Below, one piece after another: positions 7,403 to 12,446 of a stretch of DNA of 12,446 nt (position 1 is the stretch's first letter; each line of letters opens with the position of its first letter). This stretch comes from Acidimicrobiaceae bacterium (GTDB lineage Bacteria > Actinomycetota > Acidimicrobiia > Acidimicrobiales > Palsa-688): positions 1-12,446 of the forward strand of contig JAUTXM010000321.1 in NCBI GenBank assembly GCA_030838025.1. The letters run 5' to 3'. A program made the translations under genes and the position numbers. Below the pieces are notes generated by a model that made no database searches, had not been told where the DNA came from, and saw only the letters and a program-made list of their open reading frames with translations.

Positions 7403-7915
7403 ATGGGCATGGCAGACGACGATCTCGACGAGGATGTCCTCGCCGACGATGGCGAGGCTCCTGAGGACCCCGACGAGGCGGAACTTGAAGAGCTGGATGA
7501 CGATCTCGACGAGGTCGACCTCGACGACGAGCCGCTCGACGACGACGACGACGAGGTGCTCGACGACGAGGTGCTCGACGATGTCGATGTCGATGTCGTC
7601 CTGGCCGAGCCGCCTCGACCGGCGCACGTCGTCGCGGCCCCGCGCGAAGAGGAAGAGGAGGACGACGACGAGGAGGAGGCCGACTCCGACGATGTCGAGG
7701 CCAGCCTGGACGTGATCCTGAAGGAGCGGTTGGTCGTCGCCGATGACGACGATGACGACGACGAGGATTCCCCGGACAGCGACGACCGCCCCGACAGCCC
7801 GCTCAAGGTGCTGCCCAAGCAGCCGGGCGAGTTCGTGTGCCAGTCGTGTTTCCTTGTCAAACACCCCAGCCAACTGGCCGATCGCGAGGCCATGGTCTGC
7901 CGGGATTGCGTTTGA
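7403..7915 (+). CDS. Very acidic DUF4193-like zinc-ribbon protein
   Basis: A 170-residue protein. The C-terminal 65 residues match my memory of the actinobacterial DUF4193 family: V-I-L-K-E-R-L-V-V, an acidic patch, then L-P-K-Q-P-G-E-F-V-C-Q-S-C-F-L-V-K and a terminal C-R-D-C. The cysteines (146, 149, 166, 169) form a CxxC-16-CxxC zinc-ribbon pattern. The first 100 residues are an extra, highly acidic, repetitive extension; by hand count 73 of all 170 residues are Asp or Glu. DUF4193 proteins are usually near 100 residues, so this one is clearly enlarged. The function of the family is unknown to me; a nucleic-acid or RNA polymerase-related role is only a guess. The stop overlaps the next gene (TTGA), and it probably leads a new transcription unit after the mce operon. 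Confidence 0.82.
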   Translation: MGMADDDLDEDVLADDGEAPEDPDEAELEELDDDLDEVDLDDEPLDDDDDEVLDDEVLDDVDVDVVLAEPPRPAHVVAAPREEEEEDDDEEEADSDDVEASLDVILKERLVVADDDDDDDEDSPDSDDRPDSPLKVLPKQPGEFVCQSCFLVKHPSQLADREAMVCRDCV

Positions 7916-8364
7916 CCTACGCGCGCATCGTCGTTGGGACCGATGGCTCGGCGACCGCGTCGATCGCCGTCGCCCACGCCGCGGCGCTGGCCGCGGCGTG
8001 CGGAAGCGAGCTGCTCATCGTGACCGCTTTCCAGCCCAACCATTCCTCCACCGCCGTCGAAGACGTCCCCGAGGATCTCGAATGGGCCGTCACCGACTCG
8101 GCCGCCGCCGCCCAACACGTCGCGGACGCGGCGCGGCTCGCGTCCGAGCAGGGTGTGCGCCCCGAGCTGGTGCACATCATCGCCGAGGCCGGCGATCCCG
8201 CCGATGCCCTGGTCGGGGTGGCCGAAGCGCGAAGCGCGGACGTGATCGTGGTGGGCTCGAAGGGTATGAATTCCGCCAGCCGCTTCCTGCTGGGGAATGT
8301 GCCCAACAAAGTGTCGCACCACGCACCGTGTGACGTATTGATCGTCCGAACCACCGTAAGGTGA
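7912..8364 (+). CDS. Universal stress protein (UspA family)
   Basis: A 150-residue single-domain Usp. It starts I-V-V-G-T-D-G-S (Asp11 in the nucleotide-binding strand) and contains G-S-K-G followed by nine residues and G-N (Gly115, Gly118, Gly128). This is the G2xG9xG(S/T) ATP-binding pattern with Asn in place of Ser/Thr at the last position. The end, H-H-A-P-C-D-V-L-I-V-R, is the standard closing strand. The predicted start is TTG at 7912, overlapping the upstream stop as TTGA and giving normal length; an upstream in-frame GTG at 7837 lies inside the previous gene and adds 25 unrelated residues. Family members bind ATP or other nucleotides and act in stress and energy-state responses. The stop overlaps the next start as GTGA. 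Confidence 0.9.
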   Translation: MTYARIVVGTDGSATASIAVAHAAALAAACGSELLIVTAFQPNHSSTAVEDVPEDLEWAVTDSAAAAQHVADAARLASEQGVRPELVHIIAEAGDPADALVGVAEARSADVIVVGSKGMNSASRFLLGNVPNKVSHHAPCDVLIVRTTVR

Positions 8365-9149
8365 ATCCGAGACCCGACGTGAGCCACGACCAATCACCCA
8401 TCAAGCAGGTCCTCAACCTGGCGTTCTTCGGTCCCGTCGGGCTGGCCTTGGCGGCCAAGGACGCCCTTCCCGAGTGGGTGGACAAGGGCCGCACCCGCGT
8501 CGGTCGCCAAGTCGGCATCGCCAAGATGGTCGGCGAGCATGCCTCGCGCCACGGGCAGAAGATCGTCTCCGAGACCCTCGTGAGCTTCGGCCTCCTTCCT
8601 GGGCCACCCCCGCCGGTTTCCTCGGCGAGCCCGTCGCCCCCGAGCGCCGAGGTCGCACCCGAGACCCGCCAGCGCGCCGCCCGTGAGGCCCGAGAGGAAG
8701 TCGGTCGCAGCTCCGGCTCAGACGTCGAGCCCGGCGAGGTCGCCACGGCCGACTCGTTGCGGGTCGACCCAGGGGCTCCGGCGGGGGACTCCTTGCGGGT
8801 CGACCGAGGGGCTCCGGCGGGGGACTCCTTGCGGGTCGACCGAGGGGCTCCGACGGCGGATTCCTTGCGGGTCGACCGAGGGGCTCCGGCGGGGGACTCC
8901 TTGCGGGTCGACCGAGGGGCTCCCTCGGCCAATGGCGGCCCCCGCGTTCGGACTGCGCCGCGGTCGACCCTCGACAGCGCCGAGCTGGCGATCCCCGGCT
9001 ACGACTCGCTGTCGGCGTCCCAGGTCGTCCAGCGGCTGGCCGGTCTGGCCCCGCCCGAACTGGAAGCGGTGCGCACGTACGAGGCGGCGGGCCGGGGCCG
9101 GCGCACCATCTTGACCAAGATCGCACAACTTCAGACCGGACGGACCTGA
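8361..9149 (+). CDS. Hypothetical protein with internal 12-residue repeats
   Basis: A 262-residue protein of unknown function in three parts. The N-terminal region (about 1-75) holds N-L-A-F-F-G-P-V-G-L-A-L-A-A-K-D and looks like a small conserved helical domain. A Pro/Ser/Glu linker follows, then five 12-residue repeats (131-190) built on D-S-L-R-V-D-R-G-A-P-A-G. The C-terminal region (about 209-262) has G-Y-D-S-L-S-A-S-Q-V-V and E-A-V-R-T-Y-E, then a basic helix R-G-R-R-T-I-L-T-K-I, which resembles a compact helical module in other actinobacterial proteins. The GTG at 8361 gives a GTGA overlap; a GTG at 8379 is an alternative. The folded ends look constrained and the repeat region looks like an expanding linker. 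It is coupled to the Usp upstream and the GNAT gene downstream. Confidence 0.8.
   Translation: MNPRPDVSHDQSPIKQVLNLAFFGPVGLALAAKDALPEWVDKGRTRVGRQVGIAKMVGEHASRHGQKIVSETLVSFGLLPGPPPPVSSASPSPPSAEVAPETRQRAAREAREEVGRSSGSDVEPGEVATADSLRVDPGAPAGDSLRVDRGAPAGDSLRVDRGAPTADSLRVDRGAPAGDSLRVDRGAPSANGGPRVRTAPRSTLDSAELAIPGYDSLSASQVVQRLAGLAPPELEAVRTYEAAGRGRRTILTKIAQLQTGRT
8751..8930 (+). repeat. Five tandem 36-bp repeats within a coding region
   Basis: Units start at 8751, 8787, 8823, 8859 and 8895. The second unit equals the consensus; units 1, 3, 4 and 5 differ from it at about 2, 2, 1 and 4 positions. All are in frame and encode 12 residues each. The near identity at DNA level, including third positions, points to recent unequal crossing-over or slippage. 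Every unit has a GTCGAC hexamer. Confidence 0.93.
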
Positions 9150-9153
9150 GCCG

Positions 9154-9630
9154 GTGGAAGGGGCGCGGCTGGCCACGGCCGACGACGTGGCCCGGCTGGC
9201 GGAGCTGTACCTCCAGGCCAAGGAGGAGCTGCTCCAGTTCCGGGGCGCCAACCTGTTGTTCCTCCGCGAGGCCTGGCGGAACCCCGTCGAGGCGTCGTTG
9301 CGTACCGAGATCAGCGATCCCGACCGTACGGTCTGGGTCGGGACCATCGACGAGTTTGTCGTCGGCTACGCCGCGGGCCGAATCGACGAGCTTCCCGACG
9401 GTGAGCGGCTGGGTGTCATCGAAGACCTGTTCGTGGAGCTCGACGCTCGTTCGGTCGGGGTGGGGGAGGCCATGGCCAACCTCGTCATCGCGTGGTTCGA
9501 GGAGCAGGGCTGCGCCGGGGCCGACGCCCTGGCGCTGCCCGGAGCCCGGGCCACCAAGAACTTCTTCGAGGAATCGGGGTTCACGGCTCGGCTACTCGTG
9601 ATGCACCGGCGACTCAAAGGCGATGGCTGA
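9154..9630 (+). CDS. GNAT family N-acetyltransferase
   Basis: A 158-residue single-domain GNAT protein. The acetyl-CoA-binding motif A is visible: the strand V-I-E-D-L-F-V, then R99-S-V-G102-V-G104-E-A, matching R/QxxGxG/A, with the helix A-N-L-V-I-A-W-F following. The final part, A-T-K-N-F-F-E-E-S-G-F, is the usual motif B. The domain should transfer an acetyl group from acetyl-CoA to an amine; the substrate (protein, small molecule or antibiotic) cannot be predicted. The GTG start at 9154 is four bases after the previous stop and is the first in-frame start. The end overlaps the Nudix gene by eight bases, so the two are probably co-translated. Confidence 0.88.
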   Translation: MEGARLATADDVARLAELYLQAKEELLQFRGANLLFLREAWRNPVEASLRTEISDPDRTVWVGTIDEFVVGYAAGRIDELPDGERLGVIEDLFVELDARSVGVGEAMANLVIAWFEEQGCAGADALALPGARATKNFFEESGFTARLLVMHRRLKGDG

Positions 9631-10030
9631 TCACCCGGAGGTCTGTGTCGGCGCCATTGCCGTGGCCGACGACCAGCTCCTGATGATCCGCCGTGGCCAT
9701 GGTCCGGCGGGTGGCCGCTGGTCGGTCCCTGGGGGCCGGGTCGAGCGAGGGGAGACCCTGGCCGAAGCGGTGGTGCGAGAACTGGCCGAGGAAACCAATC
9801 TCGAGGCGATATGCGACCAGTTCGTCGGCTGGGTGGAGCGCATCGGCGACGACTACCACTTCTTGATCCTCGACTTCATGGTGACGGTGCTCTCCACCGA
9901 TCCACCCAAGGCGGGGGACGACGCGGCCGAGGCGGCGTGGGTCCCGTTGGTCCACGTGGCAACGCTGCCACTGGTCGACGGCCTGGCGGAATTCCTCCAC
10001 GAGCACGGAATCCTGCCCACCTTCGCCTGA
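9623..10030 (+). CDS. Nudix hydrolase
   Basis: A 135-residue Nudix protein. The Nudix box spans residues 38-60: G38, five residues, E44, seven residues, then R52-E-L-A-E-E-T-N-L. The catalytic Glu residues (53, 56, 57) are present; the usual Gly near the end of the box is Asn59. The W-S-V-P-G-G segment before the box is typical of the ADP-ribose/NUDT or MutT-like branch. Such enzymes hydrolyse nucleoside diphosphates linked to another group, such as damaged dNTPs, ADP-ribose or NADH; which one is unclear. The ATG at 9623 overlaps the GNAT gene by eight bases. AAAGG lies only two bases upstream, so initiation is probably by coupling. Length is normal for the family. Confidence 0.9.
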   Translation: MADHPEVCVGAIAVADDQLLMIRRGHGPAGGRWSVPGGRVERGETLAEAVVRELAEETNLEAICDQFVGWVERIGDDYHFLILDFMVTVLSTDPPKAGDDAAEAAWVPLVHVATLPLVDGLAEFLHEHGILPTFA

Positions 10031-10040
10031 CCAGACACGG

Positions 10041-10196
10041 TTGGCCGAAGGCGACCAAGTCGACGACGAGGTACTGGCCCAGGCCTCTCCCGCCCACAAC
10101 GAGAACGTCGGCGTCCACGGCAACTTCTCTTTCGACGTGGAAAGGGAGGTGGCGCAACTCGTCGCCGGCTACCGGTCGCTGCGGCTGGTGAAGTGA
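10041..10196 (+). CDS. Possible small protein or 3' gene remnant (51 residues)
   Basis: Frame 3 is open from a TTG at 10041, ten bases after the Nudix stop, to a TGA at 10194-10196. Its third codon positions are almost as G/C-rich as in the genes before it, and the composition (N-F-S-F-D-V-E-R-E-V, then V-A-G-Y-R-S-L) is protein-like. I know no family for it. There is no ribosome binding site before the TTG. It could be the sixth gene of the cluster, or the tail of a gene whose front was lost, since the strong codon bias stops right after it. Confidence 0.4.
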   Translation: MAEGDQVDDEVLAQASPAHNENVGVHGNFSFDVEREVAQLVAGYRSLRLVK

Positions 10197-10606
10197 AGTC
10201 GACCCGGGGCCTGGTCAACGTCCGGAGTACCGATCGCCGAATATTTGTGGGCGGCCAGACGGCGTCGTTGACAGATCGGATCGTTGTTATGTTCGCCGGC
10301 ACGTGGCCCGCCGCCGCTCGGACTTGGCCTCAGATTGAATTTGCGACCGCGCCTACACCTCGGCGATCGCCGGCCTACCCCGCCACGGCGTGGCGCGAGT
10401 CCTTGACAGTCCTCGTCGGCCGAGCAATCGTGACTGCCACGGTCAATGGCCCGAGTCCCAAGTCGATGCCGTCGCCGTTGCCAAGCCGGCTACCACCAGG
10501 GATCGCACCGTTGAGCCTTCAGGCTGCGGGCGTTTCGCGGCGCCAATGCCACAGCGTCGCTCGCTACCCGGCCGCCTCAACGAAGCGGACCCTGTGGCGG
10601 GCAAGT
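10197..10606. other. Region without a supported gene
   Basis: About 400 bases between the small ORF and the 38-bp duplication. Two overlapping open frames on the + strand (143 and 80 codons) cover it, but neither has a recognisable motif, a ribosome binding site or clear codon bias. Two TTGACA hexamers occur (10268-10273 and 10403-10408). The first has TATGTT with a 14-base spacer, the second AATCGT with a 17-base spacer; both are weak as promoters. It may be decayed coding sequence. Confidence 0.5.
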
Positions 10607-10682
10607 TCACGATTCGGGCCGTGACCCGCTAGCGGGTGATCTGCTCACGATTCGGGCCATGACTCGTTAGCGGGTGATCTGC
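10607..10682. repeat. 38-bp tandem duplication with internal palindrome
   Basis: Units 10607-10644 and 10645-10682 differ at three positions. Unit 1 contains a perfect 14-bp palindrome, acccgctagcgggt (10624-10637). In unit 2 the equivalent has two C-to-T changes, which keep pairing through G-U in + strand RNA. The last codons and stop of the minus-strand gene lie in unit 2, so the duplication copied the 3' end of that gene (Ile-Thr-Arg-stop) into unit 1. It may act as a terminator hairpin for transcripts converging here, though no T-run is seen. Confidence 0.85.
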
Positions 10683-11284
10683 AGAGTGAATGGTGGCGCC
10701 GCATCGGAACTGCGTGCGTGCGTGGCTTCCTGGCGAAAACGTTGGGCCAGTACTTCGGCGGCCTTGGCGTCGGTTTGAACGTCAAAACGCACGTCGCCAC
10801 CCGCCAGCTTGAAGGTCAAGGTCGAACCGATCAAGCCCATTACCGACTGGCCGACAACGACATCGGTGATCGCGCCGAGGGGATAGCGCGCTTCGAGAGG
10901 CTCGAATGAGCGCGACGGGTTCCAGACCCTTCTGATCGTCAGCCATTCGTGCTCGGCAGTGACATTGACTCTCAAATCGCCGAGCTTCTGGGCCTTCTTG
11001 TCCAGCGCAGACCATATGAGGCGTTGCCAGTCATATGGCATAGCGTCAAAGCGTAGGTTCGCCTGGATGTAGGGCGGCCCTTGAGATTCGACGCTGTCCA
11101 CCATGAAGTCGTGTCTCTTGACCATTACCGCGATCAGACAGCCGCCGAGCGCCATAATCGTTACGGCTGCTCCAACAACGGGATAGCTCTCGAAGAACGA
11201 CCGGTAGCGCAGCTCCGCCCCCACCAGCGACAGCACGACGACGAACCACGCCGCCCACCGAGGCCGAATCTCGCCGAGTTTCAT
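10667..11284 (-). CDS. Two-TM membrane protein, possible PH-like domain
   Basis: A 205-residue protein of unknown function on the minus strand. Two hydrophobic helices lie at about 10-23 and 35-55, with K-R-H after the second, so the rest is probably cytosolic. The middle has W-Q-R-L-I-W-S-A-L-D-K-K-A-Q-K. The C-terminal 70 residues alternate short strands (Y-P-L-G-A-I-T-D-V-V-V, S-T-L-T-F-K-L, V-R-F-D-V) and end in a helix rich in Ala, Glu and Arg (K-A-A-E-V-L-A-Q-R-F). This arrangement resembles bacterial PH-like domains, but that is my inference and no family is recognised. The ATG at 11284 has no clear ribosome binding site. The TAA stop lies within the tandem duplication. The gene converges on the + strand cluster. 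Confidence 0.7.
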   Translation of the reverse strand: MKLGEIRPRWAAWFVVVLSLVGAELRYRSFFESYPVVGAAVTIMALGGCLIAVMVKRHDFMVDSVESQGPPYIQANLRFDAMPYDWQRLIWSALDKKAQKLGDLRVNVTAEHEWLTIRRVWNPSRSFEPLEARYPLGAITDVVVGQSVMGLIGSTLTFKLAGGDVRFDVQTDAKAAEVLAQRFRQEATHARSSDAAPPFTLQITR

Positions 11285-11361
11285 CGGCGGGGCTGGTCGA
11301 GCTCTAGGTTGATAGCGTCGTGCTCCAATGGGCGCCGAACCGATGTGTTCTCGCCGGGTCC

Positions 11362-11390
11362 ATTATTCGCCACTGCGTCCAGGGTGGCAC
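11362..11390 (-). promoter_or_regulatory. Candidate promoter for the minus-strand membrane protein
   Basis: Read on the minus strand, GTGCCA (11390-11385) is a four-of-six match to TTGACA. After 17 bases comes AATAAT (11367-11362), a five-of-six match to TATAAT. Transcription would start near 11355 and leave a leader of about 70 bases before the ATG at 11284. It overlaps the end of the uncertain ORF at 11363-11647. Confidence 0.3.
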
Positions 11391-11647
11391 ATCGTTGCGC
11401 TGCGCAGGTGGCTAACACCGCTTGCAACCGCGAGCGCACCGAGGCCCAGATCGTCTGATCTGGCGTCCTCGCGCTTCGTCGTTGACCTCGACCCAGGAGT
11501 ACCGAGCGACGGTTCGTGGTGGGATGCCGGAACCGGCACGCGGGCAGTCACACAGCCAGTAGGGCAGGTGATCGGCTGAGGCTCATCGGGCTCGATCCAT
11601 CCCGGATCGCAGTCGAGGCAGACGAAGGAGTTGGCCGTCCACTGCAT
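11363..11647 (-). CDS. Uncertain small ORF with zinc-knuckle-like N-terminus
   Basis: A 94-codon open frame on the minus strand. The first third looks like a protein: F-V-C-L-D-C, then 14 residues including W-I-E-P-D-E-P-Q-P, then C-P-T-G-C, giving Cys10, Cys13, Cys28 and Cys32 as possible zinc ligands. The remaining two thirds are low in character and the codon bias weakens, so the frame may be right only at the start, or the gene may be decayed. No ribosome binding site is seen before the ATG. It is divergent from the small KOW-like gene, 82 bases apart. The opposite strand is also open here (11328-11579) but shows no motif. Confidence 0.35.
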   Translation of the reverse strand: MQWTANSFVCLDCDPGWIEPDEPQPITCPTGCVTARVPVPASHHEPSLGTPGSRSTTKREDARSDDLGLGALAVASGVSHLRSATMCHPGRSGE

Positions 11648-11714
11648 TGGATCCCAAAGCTAGGAGACTCCCGTGGCCGCCGGTGGTCACGACGACGATG
11701 GCAGGTTCGCGGAC

Positions 11715-11720
11715 AGGAGG
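11715..11720 (+). promoter_or_regulatory. Strong ribosome binding site
   Basis: A perfect AGGAGG ends nine bases before the ATG at 11730. It is the best ribosome binding site in the right-hand part of the window and the main support for the small gene that follows. A start-stop pair, ATGTAG, sits between it and the real start (11721-11726). Confidence 0.7.
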
Positions 11721-11729
11721 ATGTAGCTG

Positions 11730-11930
11730 ATGGTCTTCTCTGTGGGCGATCGCGTCATAGTCGGGGATCGAGTCAGGATCGGAGGCCGGTTCCTCCGTGG
11801 CCAGACAGGAACGCTCGTACGACCCACCCATCTGCTCCTGAAGAAGGCTTGGGTCGTCGAGTTCGACAACACGATCGGGTTTCGGCGCACACGGGTCGTC
11901 GAGCGGATCCTTGAGCCGCTTCAAGAGTGA
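11730..11930 (+). CDS. Small KOW/SH3-like protein
   Basis: A 66-residue basic protein. The pattern V-G-D-R-V-I-V, R-V-R-I-G-G, G-Q-T-G-T-L-V, W-V-V-E-F-D and R-R-T-R-V-V-E-R-I-L is typical of small SH3-like beta-barrels of the KOW kind, in which a Gly-x-x-Gly-x-V turn is central. Such domains often bind RNA, DNA or ribosomal and transcription partners; the exact role here is unknown. The start is firm because AGGAGG lies nine bases upstream. It is a single gene; the flank to the right has no supported gene, and a possible divergent ORF lies to the left. A long open frame on the opposite strand has no motif and is treated as a shadow. Confidence 0.7.
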   Translation: MVFSVGDRVIVGDRVRIGGRFLRGQTGTLVRPTHLLLKKAWVVEFDNTIGFRRTRVVERILEPLQE

Positions 11931-12446
11931 CATTTTCCCGGCCAAAACCGATCTTGGCTGCACGGGGAGCGAGGCAATGCCGCGCTGCGGCAACGGCGGC
12001 GGTCGGTTGGCGCTGGCCGAGCGGGTAACCCATCGATGAGCACCCAGGCGGTCGTCGGCCAGGTTCGATGGGTAGAAGCCCCAGCGTTGGTTTCGACGCG
12101 ACCGTCCGCCGCTTCGGCTGCGTGCTCGCATTCGCGGATGCCGCCGGTCCGTGCTGTCTGTACAGGTGCGCTGTTCGCGTAGTCGTTGATCATCCTCACC
12201 CTTACGACCGCGGTCATCGCTGCGGTCCCGCAGCTCAGGCGGCGCAGAGGTCTCCATGATGACGACTCCGAGTAACCGTTGCAGCCCAGAATGGAGTTCT
12301 CTCACGCGCCAGAAGGATCCATCCGCACCGCCCTGGATCGCCCGCCCCGCTCTCGGAAGACACGCCGAACGACGGCTCGGGGCGCCCCGACGGCCGGGGG
12401 TCGTCATGTGGGAGTTTGCCGGTCTCTAACGGGTCGCGACGACGCG
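11931..12446. other. Region without a supported gene
   Basis: Over 500 bases to the right edge. Several short frames are open on both strands, but none shows a motif, a ribosome binding site or a clear codon bias. Small palindromes are present (gccgcgctgcggc at 11979-11991). A minus frame is open from the right edge inward for about 70 codons without recognisable features; it could be the end of a gene outside the window. No tRNA was found by eye. Confidence 0.45.

Noticed and set aside
6787..8397. Minus-strand frame of 536 codons
   Set aside because: Contains long Ser runs that are only the complement of the Asp/Glu codons of the acidic protein; three supported genes lie opposite.
8413..9347. 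Minus-strand frames across the 36-bp repeats
   Set aside because: All frames stay open over the repeats because the unit lacks stops; the + frame has conserved-looking ends and proper junctions with its neighbours.
10193..10632. Two overlapping + strand frames (143 and 80 codons)
   Set aside because: No motif, no ribosome binding site and weak codon bias; the GTGA junction at 10193 alone is not enough.
11721..11726. ATGTAG start-stop pair as a minimal upstream ORF
   Set aside because: AGGAGG touches the ATG directly, so the spacing is too short for initiation there; probably chance.
12060..12080. GGTTCGA-containing stretch suggesting a tRNA T-loop
   Set aside because: No flanking T-stem, acceptor stem or anticodon arm could be paired.
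11583..12407. Minus-strand frame of 274 codons
   Set aside because: Runs opposite the KOW-like gene, which has the better start signal; rich in Arg, Ser and Pro and without recognisable domains.
1..12446. CRISPR array, insertion sequence or prophage
   Set aside because: The repeats found are head-to-tail without unique spacers, and no transposase, integrase or terminal inverted repeats were recognised.

Overview
The window reads as chromosome of a high-GC actinobacterium: strongly G/C-biased third codon positions, frequent GTG and TTG starts, a six-gene mce set, and a DUF4193-type acidic zinc-ribbon protein. The proteins look more like those of Acidimicrobiia or a related non-mycolate lineage than of Mycobacterium. 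That placement is inference from protein style, not from a marker gene.

Positions 1-7323 are the distal part of one mce operon on the + strand. It starts inside mceA and runs mceB, mceC, mceD, mceE, mceF and one Mce-associated membrane protein. The YrbE permeases would normally lie upstream, outside the window. Almost every junction is a 4-base stop/start overlap. The products should form a hexameric Mce assembly that shuttles lipids or other hydrophobic molecules to a YrbE/Mkl-type ABC transporter; the substrate cannot be read from the sequence. Unusual points are two successive lipoproteins (D and E), a second membrane-like segment at the C-terminus of MceF, a Cys-bearing insertion in the Mce domain of MceC, and paired cysteines near the C-terminal ends of A, B, C and D.

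After the only real gap in the first 10 kb (7324-7402, holding a perfect 14-bp palindrome and a -10-like box) a second compact + strand cluster begins: acidic DUF4193-like protein, universal stress protein, a protein with five 36-bp repeats, GNAT acetyltransferase, Nudix hydrolase and possibly a 51-residue small protein ending at 10196. Translational coupling suggests co-expression. The content hints at stress or maintenance functions, but no defined pathway is evident.

From about 10197 to the end the texture changes: coding density falls, codon bias weakens and gene orientation varies. One convincing minus-strand gene encodes a two-TM protein with a possible PH-like cytosolic domain (10667-11284). 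A 38-bp tandem duplication with palindromes covers its 3' end. A possible small zinc-knuckle ORF (minus, 11363-11647) faces away from a small KOW/SH3-like protein with a strong ribosome binding site (11730-11930). The stretches 10197-10606 and 11931-12446 hold no gene I can support. No tRNA, rRNA, CRISPR array or insertion sequence was recognised.
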